DNA of 64,000 bases from Tetraselmis striata. Lineage: Eukaryota > Chlorophyta > Chlorodendrophyceae > Chlorodendrales > Chlorodendraceae. Position numbers and translations under genes: made by a program. This document shows, piece after piece, positions 54,060-64,000 of the stretch. The notes under the pieces are model-generated. The model ran no database searches and had not been told where the DNA came from. It saw only the letters and a list, made by a program, of their open reading frames with translations. Numbering within the stretch: the first letter of the stretch is position 1; each line of letters begins with the position of its first letter. The stretch lies in the NCBI GenBank assembly GCA_006384855.1, contig VCJN01002314.1:1-64000 (forward strand), written 5' to 3'.

Positions 54060-55005
54060 GATCAAGGCATTTGAACAGGCTGCGAATTCAGGTGGCAAAC
54101 TCAAGGAAAGAGTCTACATGCTGATGCGGCCTGGTCAAGGTTAAAATGACTGTGCATCTTGCAATCGTGACTGTGCAATTTATGGGCCAGGTGGCGAAGT
54201 ACGCAAGGAAGTACTGCTCGTGGCAGCTCCACTCGCCGAGGTTTGGGTCGACAGGTGGCACTCCTTGTGCAAGTGATGTCGAGGAGACGGTATATCTAGG
54301 GAAGGGGAGGAAGCTTGTGAGAATCTTTGCCCTCATGCGCGAAGATGCTCACACAATTGAGGTTGTGATGGGAAGGGGCGAGGGGTTACCACTTTGCTCC
54401 CACTTCTAGCGCTTGTGGCGGGGCTCGTGTATGTGCCCAGGCGGACTCCCCTCGATTGTATTGGGCCCCTCCTCCTCCTCCTCCTATCCGTGCTCTTCCT
54501 CACGGATCGTGGCCAAGTGTTCACCTTGGCCGGCTTGAGACTGGTCGTCGTCGGTCTGGGTGACTTGAGATCCCTGAGATGCGCGACGACGAGGTGCGCT
54601 TAACGCAGCCCACGGCGCCCTTGTGAGAGATGCGAGCGAAGATGCGAGACCGCGTCCCGTTGGAGTCGCTCCTGGGAGAGGGTCCAAAGGTGGCACACCT
54701 TGTGGCTGGGGCTCAGGCAGAGGCTCGCGCTGAGGCGAAGGCTGCGAATCTCCGGCCCCATGCGATGGCGGTCCGCTTCGATGACGTCCACCGCTCAGCC
54801 GCAGGGGCCTCATGGGTATTGGCGCCTGGGACGCCCTCTTGCCCGAACGCAAGTGAATCTGCGGAGAATATTGCGCCATGAGGGTCACTAGCAGTGAGTC
54901 GAGAGCCCTCGTTGGTTCAAAACCATGCACAGCTGCAGATGCCCCCGCCACAGGGCTCTTCAAGCGGGCAGAGGTGCGTTTTGCTCTTCGAGGACGGTTT
55001 GCCAT
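54060..55005 (-). pseudogene. ORF2 N-terminal part, relative copy
   Basis: Starts MANRPRRAKRTSARLKSPVA at 55005 and stays open to 54484 (173 codons, Pro/Ser/Gln-rich, DPLPGATPTGRGLASSLASL). After a shift it resumes as RAKILTSFLPFPRYTVSST at 54336-54200. This copy fixes the start of ORF2 and keeps the early frame that is broken in the other copy. Confidence 0.5.
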
Positions 55006-55395
55006 GCTTTAGTGCACCGAGATGGAAGCGTGAAGATGCCTCGAAGAATACAAGCGCGAGGATGCATGCGAATGATAGATGTGTAAATAGCACAGTGGCG
55101 GAGTAGCATTCGAGGCAAAAACGGTTTGCATGGGAAGTGGTAGCGACGCATATCGTCAAAGGGCGGTGGACATGCGTGTAGTACATGGTGCATGTTTATT
55201 TCACTAGCTAGGTGAATAGTACTGCGTACAGTGTTGGCAAGAAGAGGAATGTGTCAAAGCTCAGTTTCACAGTACATTCGTACAGTATTAGGCGTAACTT
55301 AAATTTGCACTCCCCAGAAGGGGTACGTATTTGAGTTAAAAGGGGTAATTTTGAGTCCAGAAATGCGCCCATTTTGTCTCAAATATTGCCCTTTT

Positions 55396-58300
55396 CCCCA
55401 CTTGTGCACCCCCTCAATCTGGTGCACGAGCGTCACATGTCTGCTTCCCGGCCGAATGCGGCAACTATCGACACATTGCCCTCATGAACTGCGTGCTGAA
55501 GCTGTGGGCAGCCTGCCTCCACAACATTGGGGCTGCGTACGCCGGGGAACATGGCATTGATGCGGCACAAACGATGGCTTCATCCTAGGAATGCAGTTGC
55601 ACGATGGTCTCACCACAATCCCCTGACCGCACATGCAGACGCAAAGGAACACCACCATGACATATACGCGGGATATGCTGACTTCAAAGGAGCCTATGAC
55701 TCCACCGACCACGAGATACTCTTTAAAACCATGACGAACATGGGCATGCCCACGGAATACATCGCCGTGTGCGGGACACATATTCCAAATGGACCACCTA
55801 ATACCACACGCCATGGGGGGAAATAGCAAAGGTCCAAGTGAACGGAAACACTTTACAAGGAGACTCTCGACCCCCCTTCCTTTTCACCTTCTTCGAGGAA
55901 GCCCTCATGCAATGGCTCCAGGTCGGTAGTCGGGCCTACCCTCTCCACTGCATGCGGGAGGACACCCACCCCAATCGACGAACCTACGCCGGCCACGGCT
56001 TTGCGGACGACATAAGCATTATCACATCCACAATAGCGGACATAAAACTCCAGCTGACCAATAAACTCTCCGAATTCAGCGAATGCACAAAATGTCGGTA
56101 GAAGCCTCCAAATGCAAGGCCACTGGAGCCCTATAGAGCATACCAAAAGCCCTCTCCCCCGCGAACCGGGCGGCCCTCTCCCAATAACTTTCCCACCTGC
56201 GCCTCCTCTGAGTATCATGCCATCTCGAACCCATAGACCGCCTCCCAACCGTATAAAATCCTAGGGGGCCCTTGTTGTGCGCAGCGTCCCTACCAACCCG
56301 CCATGTCTGCGGGTCCCGGCGCGGGCCGGGGACTGTGTGAGGGAGCATGAAGCACGGAGAGTGACTGCTTACATGGAAGTGACTACCCTGGGGTAGGCCC
56401 GCTAGGCGCCGCACTCATCTAGGCATGCGTTGCGGTGCCTACCTGGTGCGCGCGCGCAGTGCTAGTGCGGACCCCCAATGAGGATATGTACTCAAGTACT
56501 AAGGCATACCCTAGCTACATTGTACATATGCAGTAGTGTACCAACACTGATGTCAACATCCCAACCACAATGACACTGAACTTTGCGGCACACCACTCCG
56601 CTCTGCTCCGTGAACTCCGACCCGTAGGCCGGGCTATCTCCACACTGCGCCTCTCCTCCACCAGGAAGACCCATATAGTCGAGTCCCTCATAAGGGGAAA
56701 GCTTTTCTCACTACAACTAGGCCTCTTCTCCATGTAACAACTCCGCCAATTCGATTCCGCCCTCGGCACGGGTAACCGCATTACCGCAGAGCTGTGTCCG
56801 CCACAAAGTCCCTTCCGCGACAAGCCGTGCAACGCCCCCATGCCAACTTGACCTCGGCTTCCCCTCCATCCGCGCCGAGGCCGCCTCAATGGCAACAGAA
56901 CACGTAAGGTACACACTAACCGTGCCCGACCTAAGGGGGGAACATGTACATGGCCCACATCAAAGACACGGTCGCCAGATATGCCAAGTGGCCGGAGGAA
57001 TACACAGCATATCCTCCCACTCCTACCCGGCACTGCGAAGCCGCACGCACATTCACCGCGACCTGCACCTCCATATCACGGGGTACTCGTACGCCTTCGC
57101 AGACAACATACCTCGCCAACTCCATCCGCGAGGCCTTCAACTATCGGCACGAGGCCGTAAAGGTAACAACACGGACCAAACTCTCGGTACACCTACCCCC
57201 CGCTGATAAAACCGCGACGTACAATTAATGCAAAGCCAAACCTAAAATCGCGGCCATCATGCACGGGTTGGCCCCGCTTTTGGCAGTCGGCCTTGAGACA
57301 TGGGGGGACGCCCTGGGAACCCACCGAGGAAACGACGCCCCCATATACCGCCCCGAACGGTCGCGGAGAGTACCAAAGCCGCCCCCACCCACACCCCATC
57401 CTCCATCCGATCCGCCATCCCGAAGGCATTACATACCATATCGCAATTTCTCACCCTAACAACAGGTACCGTACCCCCGCCGCGCTACCCCTCCCCCGAC
57501 ATGCGTCAGCTCTCCGTACACAACACATGACTGTTTGTCCTTCCGCGCACCGCACGCCGCCCACAACTCGCCCCGCCGGTCCTACACCCCCAGCGCGCCC
57601 TGGCCCAGGCCCGCACGGCCCAATTCCGCACGCGACCCCTCATAGTCCATGCAACCCCCTGCCAGCCAGCGACGTGACCCGCATCACCTCCACAGCCCAA
57701 GGATCATATGGCATCAACCAACACCTCGTCCAGTGGGCCCCGGAAGTCCTCATCAACCTTGCGGAAATCAACGCCCATAAGCACATGGGCTTCATTCCGG
57801 CCTCGTGCACACCCATCACACAAGACCGCCTTCCGCCATGAGAAGCACAAAACGCCGGTCGACGTTACAGCACCCATTGCCACCTCCCCGCCGCAGGCAT
57901 AGTGTGGAACTGCCTAGTCATAGGGTTCGATAACGTGGTCCACCGTGCTTGCGTCCTCGCCACGGATGCATGGTTTGCCAAATGCGGCCTTAAAAAATAA
58001 CCAAGACGACATCACCCACCTATTCGAGGTCCAACGGGAACCAGCCTGGCAACTAGCCGAATCCATTATGGCTACGGAACCTGGACCGCGCGCACTCAAT
58101 GCAAGTCACCGCATTCAGACCAAATTCGAAACCCTGGAATTCACCCCCGCTCAACCGGCCGCGTGGCACACCCCCAAACACCAAGTGGAAATCAGACTCG
58201 CCACCATCAATCCGGACATGGGCTCCCTGCCCACGGGGGATTTCTACTTCAGCGTCCGGGACGCACACCAACGAGTGCTCCACAAGCCGGACGGTACAGC

Positions 58301-60245
58301 CTCCCATACCCTCGACCGCCGAAGGGTCGAACACCTCCACTTTCTCTTCAGACCGGACCGAACAAATAAGGCGTTTGCAGAGGACATTTATGCGCTCCTT
58401 GGCAGAGTGCCGAAGAGAATTCCAAAAACCAAATCCGAAGAAACATGTGGGCCACGGATTACCGCTTTACATTGGCAACCATGACCGCCCTCCATGCCCG
58501 CACAGAACTTTTCAGCGACCCACTTAACAAGTCGATCTACATTTCCCAGAATTATAGCTTGTACCCCGAATATGTAGTTTTCAGCGCTAGACTCCCCAAC
58601 GACCTATACTTGTGGGCTGAAACGTCCCTCGCCAACCTCGAATACGAGACAAATGTATGTTGAAAGCGGTGCAACACGCTCTCCGTAGCGTGCACACTCA
58701 GCGGCACGAGTCTACCGCCACAATGCTCATCCTCCCCGAGCGGGTAGACGCATCCTACAAGAAAGCTCATCTCCTCAACCACTCCTACATGCAGAAACTG
58801 TGCGAGCTCCCCGCGGACCTCGCCAAATTCCGGTCCTCAGACCAACACACCCGGACAGCCTCGAACACGGACCTCGGCACCACATGGCCGGTGGGAGTAG
58901 TGTGCTTGGTGGTTTCCGCCCCCTACCTCGCAAATGTCATCGCAGCAGAAGCTTCAACCAAGACTACCGCTGCCCTCAAGGTCTTGTACCCCGGCCGCAC
59001 GCCGCACCTCCACCTTAATACCACCCACTGACCTATAGGCTCGGACGCAACAAAAGCCGCAACAACATGCCCCCGTCTTCACAGACCGCCTCGCGATTGG
59101 CAAATACCACCCGCTGCACCGGAACTCCGCCCGCTGACGACACCAATCCCGTCCATACAACCCATGGAACGACGACACGATCCAAAACGTTTTACATGCA
59201 CCGACGGCTCCCGTATCCACCGCGGTGGAGGGGTGGGAATCGGCGCCGGGGTCTACACGCCAAGCAATAAACCCATCGCAGTGGGAGTGGACGAAGACGA
59301 AGTTCGCCGCACCATCACCAGAGCCGAACTGGCCGCCATATCGGTGGCACTCGAGTCTGACCTTCCGAAGCACATCCTTTCGTATAGCGCCGTCTCCTTT
59401 CCCTAATAGAACGCATGATGTACCGGCCGGTCACCTTACGACGCCACGCTCACAAAATGCGACTCAAACACATAGTTCACCAACTTTGACACCGAGGGAA
59501 TTTGGGACTCCGAACCATCCTTCAGAAAGTCAAAGCCCATATTGGGGTCGAAGGCAACGAGCAAGCCGACACCACCGCCGGCGAAGTAGCCAACGGGACA
59601 ATCCCACCTGACACTATCGTAACCGTAGGCGCGACTCCCGAACCAGCCGATGACGTGTGGCTTAACTCCTGGCAAGGCGCGCCGACCACCACTCTCACCC
59701 CCAACAACCTGAAAACCTCCCTCCGGAAACACGCCAACTCTACAGTAGGCTGTGACGTCTTCGACGAAACCCTACACTCCCACCTCCTAGACCAGGCGTT
59801 GGCCACATGTGTAATGCCGGACCTCGTCACCCCCTCGGACATCACCACCTCGAAAAGAATCCACAAGCTATAATCAATTTGGGGAACACACTCAAGACGA
59901 ATGAGACGAAAAGGCCAGCCGCCCTTCGGGAAATGCGGACAGCACCTCAGCAACGGCCACAGGGAAGGCAACTGCCTCTCCATGGCCGGCCTTAAGACAG
60001 ACCGACACAACATCACGCTTAAACTCCTCCTCAACGAGCTGGAAGTCTTGAACGGCGCTCGCTGGCACGTACTATCCACGGACGCGGGCAACAAACCTGT
60101 GGATGACTTCTCCTCCCCCGACAGAGACACCACAATCTCCGACCTAACCGACAGAATCAAACACACAGTCCCGTACATCAACATCCCCGATCGCCTAGCG
60201 GACACTCAAGAATGGGCAACCGAAGGTCCTAGCACCGCCCAATAA
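55396..60245 (+). pseudogene. Decayed LINE with reverse transcriptase and RNase H
   Basis: The first recognisable RT motif is CGNYRHIALMNCVLKLWAAC (about 55457). Then follow GYADFKGAYDSTDHEILFKT (55675), NGNTLQGDSRPPFLFTFFEE and GHGFADDISIIT (YADD-like box with Phe, 55995). The thumb region includes LFSLQLGLFS (56700) and DLGFPSIRAEAASMATEHV (56848). RNase H occurs late: CTDGSRIHRGGGVGIGAGVY, RAELAAISVALES (59190-59358), then VKAHIGVEGNEQADTTAGEV (59529). Frame changes occur every few hundred bases. A LINE carrying its own RNase H (I- or RandI/Dualen-like) fits. The 5' part, including endonuclease, is absent; it begins at the right end of the MULE relative. Confidence 0.7.
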
Positions 60246-60915
60246 GCACCCACCCTGCTCCCCACGACTACGCTATCCCCCCCCCCCCCCCCCCCCCCAC
60301 CTCCGCCCTAAACTCTGCAAGCCGGACGCAGTTCGCATCGTCGGATTCGACTGGGACCCGGTCACCGAAACCATATCTTCGTGATCCCAGAGCGGCCCCA
60401 AAAATACAAATAATCGAATTCAAATACTGCACTGATCTCAATCATACCACCGTACACGCTCTCATCCGCGAAAATTCCAACACATGGTGAGCGCCCTACG
60501 TCAACAAGGATGGCAGTGTCCGATTGAAATCATCCCCGTCACCCTCAGCCGCGGCGGTACCATGCACAAACTCACACTAGAAGCCATCCATATAACTTCA
60601 CAATCCTCCGCCCCAAGAAGCAATCCCGGGACGAACCCCCTCCACCTCCCAGCGCCGCTGCAATCCGTAGCTGTAGAAAACTCCAAAGGAACTCAATCGG
60701 ATGGCTACATACTCTCCTCCGCATATCCCGACAGTCCCCACATCTCTCACAACCCTAACACTTACACCCACCGTTAACAGACGCGCCCCCGCAATTCACC
60801 AACCACGACACACCCGCTACTGCAGCGCGGGCCAATATCAAGCGGCATGGAAGGAGGAGGGGCGCGGGCGAAAAGGAGGAAGGCCGCAAGCTGCATCCGT
60901 AATCCCTAGGGTTCC
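60246..60915. other. Probable 3' region of the LINE; C run
   Basis: A run of about 22 C lies at 60277-60298. Frames remain weakly coding to about 60370 (AVRIVGFDWDPVTET), suggesting the LINE ORF originally extended further. Nothing else recognised. Confidence 0.4.
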
Positions 60916-61305
60916 CACAGCGGTTGGAATTGAAATTGAAATTTGTTACAACGTCTAGTCTGCCGCATCCACTCGCTCAGACTCAGTTGCGCTTAGGACC
61001 TGTTATCTCTAACCACAGTGGGGAACACGAAGTGTTATCACAGCTCAAGCTACCGGCCATCCTCCTATGTTTCCTAGCCCCTCCTCCTTCTAATGGGCTA
61101 TAGCTAAGACAGCAGCGCCCCCATGCTGTCCCTACCTAAGTCAGACCCATTCCATCTAGAGCTCAGCAGGCACGCTAAGGCAGCCAGAGGCGTCCCGCCT
61201 GCTGCTACTGAGGTGTGATGGGGGAGGGAAGCCAGCCGGAAAAGTTATACATGGTGCTTAGTACCGCTGAGCCGGCTAGCTTGATGAGGTGGGGGCTACA
61301 ATGCC
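60916..61305 (-). repeat. Dispersed repeat with AATTTCAATT tail, copy 2 (inverted)
   Basis: Minus-strand counterpart of 49055-49465. The tail (reversed) is ttgtaacaaatttcaatttc at about 60920-60950. Confidence 0.55.
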
Positions 61306-61380
61306 CTCCATCTCTTTTTTATATATAGGCACAGTATACTGCTTTTAATGGCATGATGAGTCCGTCTCCTACACGTACCA

Positions 61381-62501
61381 AGCCCGCGGGTAGGGCGATA
61401 CACTGTCTGTAAAAACCCTAGTACTTGCGGGAAAGTACTGGTAAATTCGAAAACATGCATCCGGGCGTATCGAATAGAAACGTCCGTAGTTCTTGGGTGG
61501 CGGCGCTGACAGTCGCGGGCGTGCGTCCGGCTTGGGGTTGGGCGCCTTGCCGGCGGAAGGTATCCGTAGACGGCCTACCCGCAGCTGCAAGGGGTTCGTC
61601 CGGCGCGGGGGGGGGGGGGGGGGGGGGGCGGGGGCGGGGAGCCTCTGCCGCGAGCTGGGCCAGGCGGGACGCCTGGCTTGGGCTGGTGTGCTGGTTGTGT
61701 AGGATTGCTCGAGGGGGGCGGTCGCCTCCGAGGCCTCTCCTGTCGCGGTGGGGCATGGGTTGCGGCCGGTGGAGACGGCTCGGGGTGCGGGGCTGGATCG
61801 ACGCTTGTCGCCGGCGGCTGATCGACTGCCGGTAGTGAGTCGTCGCCGTCCATCTCCGTGGCTTGAAGGGCTGCCGCGGCCGGGGCGTGGGCCGCTTGTA
61901 GCTGGGTAGTTGGTGGTGGCTGGAGCTCTTGGGGGAACTGGCCGTGGTGCGTCGCCGACTGGTCGGCTGTAGGCGGCGCCGGTTGGTGTACAGTCGCGAT
62001 CTTCTCCCGCCCATATAGGTGCGTGATACTGGCTGCGACGATAATCGCGTCGGATCCCGTGTTAGTGGCGAGTCCGGCTCTGCTCACCCTTGCCGGAGCG
62101 GCGGCAGCCGGTATAGGGGCGCGTCGGGCCACTGCCTGGACGTCGTGAGTGGGTGTGAATCCCCCGAGCTTGGAGCCGAGGGTACGGATCGGGTTCTGGA
62201 ACACACAACTGCGGCGCAAGTCGATCCCCGTCGCACGGTTGCGGGTCGCCAGACTGCTGAGTAGCAGGGCGACTTGCGTGGCACAATCGGTATCAAGGGG
62301 AAGTTCGACTGGGGGCTGGCGGGACTGGCGGCTCGAAACGCGGAGGAGACGGCGGACAGCAGGTGGGAGGCGGGTGTATGCGTATTTTTTCGCGGCAATG
62401 GTTGCTGGGATCTCGAGGGGTTCGGCTCTGCCGCTGCGTGGCGCATCGATAGTGGCGCCGACCGCGGCGGCTTGGTGCTCCACAGGTCTGCTGATGGCCA
62501 T
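61381..62501 (-). CDS. Unknown Pro/Ala-rich protein
   Basis: ATG at 62501 in good context (aacatggcc) opens 308 codons to TAG at 61575. The N-terminal 190 residues look structured or mixed (RRSCVFQNPIRTLGSKLGGF, SDAIIVAASITHLYGREKIA); the rest is Pro/Gln/Ala-rich and runs into a proline homopolymer over the G/C run at 61608-61628. An indel in that run would join other frames that stay open to 61418 or 61369 (NYGRFYSIRPDACFRIYQYF). No domain recognised. A partial tandem duplication of the 5' end lies just upstream (62620-62800). Confidence 0.35.
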
Positions 62502-62800
62502 GTTGGTTGTTGAGATAGTCTCATGTGGAGCCTGCTCTTCACGCCTCCGTGGCCGGCAGTTGGCATGGGGCGGGCAACAAGTGGAAGTCTTGTGCCTGCG
62601 ATTTGTTCCGCGGCGATGGCGGATCGGATCATGGGAGGTTGGGTCGTGCCGCTGCGCGGCGCATCGATAGTGGCGCCGACCGCGGCCTTCTATTGCGTCT
62701 CAGGTCTGGTGATGTCCATGGTGATTGTAGTGAGGGTCTCATGTGGAGCCTGCTCTTCGCGCCGCTGTTGGCGCTGGCCGGCAGTTGGCCTGGTGGTGGG
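62395..62800. repeat. Tandem duplication, period about 228 bp
   Basis: The block tgccgctgcgtggcgcatcg then atagtggcgccgaccgcgg ... gtctcatgtggagcctgctc occurs at about 62431-62540 and again at 62650-62758. On the minus strand both encode AAVGATIDAPRSG, with ISRPVEHQ- and ITRPETQ-like stretches upstream. Confidence 0.7.
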
Positions 62801-63219
62801 TCGTCCGGTCGTCGGGCTGTCCACCGTTGCACATGAGTACACTATCATCACCACCAGTAGAGCCGCGCCGGCTCGCCCGGATTTAATACATAAGCAGTAC
62901 TTCGTCCGGGTTTAATACATAAGGGCCGGCGGGAAAGTGAGAAGTGCTACACAGCGGTTGAATAAAGCAGATCCTAAGAGCAATTCGGCTTGGGCAGTGG
63001 AGAGCGGCAAGTCAGCACGTTGTAATTCAACTTCAATTTCAATTCGACATCAGTGCTTTGGCACTAGGGTGTTTCTAGTTGGTTGCGTCGCAGCAAGGTA
63101 CCCAAGTCTTACAAAACGGCGGGCGCAGTGGCACCAGGTGACCGGGCCTGATCTTGCGGGCATGTACTAGTACGAACCCCTTAATATGCGTACCACGGTA
63201 ACCCTCGCCACCCTTCATC
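62801..63219. other. No gene; tail-like repeat
   Basis: Contains a short duplication (gtttaatacataag at about 62881 and 62910) and an AATTTCAATT-type tail at 63019-63050 (ttgtaattcaacttcaattt). It may include the leader of the gag-like gene. Confidence 0.4.
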
Positions 63220-64000
63220 ATGGCGAACGCTGATCCGCCTGCACCTGCGACCGGTGGCATCATCACTGGTGGTGCTGCATCTGAAGCGGAACAATATGTG
63301 TTTGCTGACACAACCGCCGCTGTCAATGTTGTGGATGCCCAAGCACGCGCACAACATCACCCGGCTCTTGCTGCTGCTGCGGCCGCCGCAGTTGTGCGAC
63401 AAGCTCTGCCTAGTAATGTTGCGACCGCTCTTGCTGTTGCAATGGATCATGCGGCAACTATTGGTGCTCGTGCCGAAGCTCTTGCCCAAACTGCAGCGGA
63501 TGATCGCCGGCTGCGCCGTGAAGCTAATCTTAGGCCATAACAATTCACGTACCTCCAAGTGTCGGATTGTCACAACATCCTAGCCTTCCGTAAGCTCCTC
63601 GTGCAATTCAAGTAATCCATCAAGAATCTGCCGGGCGATCGCACCGTATGCGAGCCCAGCGATAATGCTGAGATCTACAACGCATATCGTCACCAGCATG
63701 GCTCCCAACTGCTCTTGTCACTGCTCTCGTCACCCCATCGCAGTCAATGCGATTATGACAACCCGTGAGGATGCTTGGCCCGATGGTCAGCATGCTTACC
63801 GCTGTCTGGAAGCTTTGCGCCTCGAGTTCATCCCGAGTCTGAAGGTGAAGCCCTCGAGCGGCGTCGTGACTTGGATGAGAAACACCGCTCAACTGAAATA
63901 ATGCGTGACTACGCTCGCCGCATGGAGCGGTGCCGCAGTTCGCTTTTGGATGCATATGGTCTCATCATAGATCGTGAAATATTGACCCTTTTCAAACATG
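63220..64000 (+). pseudogene. Retrotransposon gag-like protein, broken, runs off the window
   Basis: ATG at 63220 opens an Ala-rich N-terminus (MANADPPAPATGGIITGG). The same frame continues across TAA at 63538-63540 and TAA at about 63613 as QFTYLQVSDCHNILAFRKLL and SIKNLPGDRTVCEPSDNAEI. A shift near 63740 gives MTTREDAWPDGQHAYRCLEA then LRLEFIPS, and a shift back gives EGEALERRRDLDEKHRSTEI then MRDYARRMERCRSSLLDAYG. The helical layout resembles UBN2/gag capsid domains of LTR retrotransposons. Pol would lie beyond the right edge. Confidence 0.45.

Larger units (their letters stand above)
52278..54177. other. 1.9-kb insert inside ORF2 bounded by a 17-bp direct repeat
   Basis: gcaatcgtgactgtgca occurs at 52261-52277 and again at 54161-54177. 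The sequence between has no counterpart in the 34411-43303 element. It holds the 187-bp tandem repeat and the minus-strand frame at 53341-54000. Confidence 0.5.
50658..55395. mobile_element. Deleted relative of the 8.9-kb MULE-type transposon
   Basis: The left end (ggggcattttttgag ... agactcaaaaatgtgccccc) and right end (attttgagtccagaaatgcg to ttttcccca) match those of the 34411-43303 element. After the transposase start (ATG at 50981, reading MADPSSAPQASEAFRHAQQQ without the TAG of the other copy), the sequence jumps at about 51085 to the part equivalent to 35628. At about 51174 it jumps to the part equivalent to 40190, so nearly all of the transposase and the whole methyltransferase are gone. 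ORF2 parts remain at 51175-52250 and 54060-55005 (minus). It would be non-autonomous. Confidence 0.7.

Noticed and set aside
55482-55829. Minus-strand ORF over the LINE RT
   Set aside because: The plus strand carries the RT motifs NYRHIAL, DFKGAYDS and FADD, so the minus frame is a shadow.
61575-62014. Proline-rich plus/minus frames around the G run
   Set aside because: Homopolymer G/C makes several frames open; only the ATG-started minus frame was kept, with low confidence.

Overview
The window looks like nuclear DNA of a green alga, most likely a chlorophyte of the Chlamydomonas/Volvox type. The host genes are GC-rich and cut by many short GT-AG introns. One reading frame carries an apparent plastid transit peptide. 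A TGTAA polyadenylation motif follows one stop codon. The repeat load is dominated by tyrosine-recombinase (DIRS-like) retroelements, LINEs and a MULE-type DNA transposon. The species assignment is inference; the gene structures are read directly.

Host genes lie mostly in the left third. A six-exon TPR/single-membrane-helix gene (1258-2717, +) and a two-exon rhodanese/CDC25-like gene with an HCX5R active site (2833-3342, -) are convergent and intact. An acidic C-terminal exon follows at 4029-4313. A multi-exon coiled-coil gene spans 12560-17899. The last part of that gene and about 2.2 kb beyond it (to about 20110), including an unknown minus-strand gene, were duplicated directly as 21849-26710. 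The second coiled-coil copy lacks the upstream exons and has a frameshift.

Most of the rest is mobile DNA. A non-autonomous LTR element (7441-10708) has two 730-bp repeats that differ at two sites. A truncated LINE lies at 20644-21838 (-), a second LINE type with a nuclease-like C-terminus at 28576-30120 (-), and a third LINE with an RNase H domain at 55396-60245 (+). A near-complete tyrosine recombinase is at 32458-33519 (-), and a DIRS-like gag/RT/RNase H/recombinase remnant at 45230-48700. A gag-like frame runs off the right edge (63220-64000).

The most interesting structure is an 8.9-kb DNA transposon at 34411-43303. It has terminal inverted repeats and an 8-bp target duplication. It carries a MULE-like transposase with a zinc finger (+), a SAM-dependent methyltransferase-like frame (-), a long unrecognised proline-rich second ORF (-), and a 30-bp GC-rich tandem array between the convergent frames. 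A deleted relative at 50658-55395 keeps both ends. It has lost the methyltransferase and nearly all of the transposase, and has gained a 1.9-kb insert. No CRISPR array, tRNA or rRNA gene was seen.
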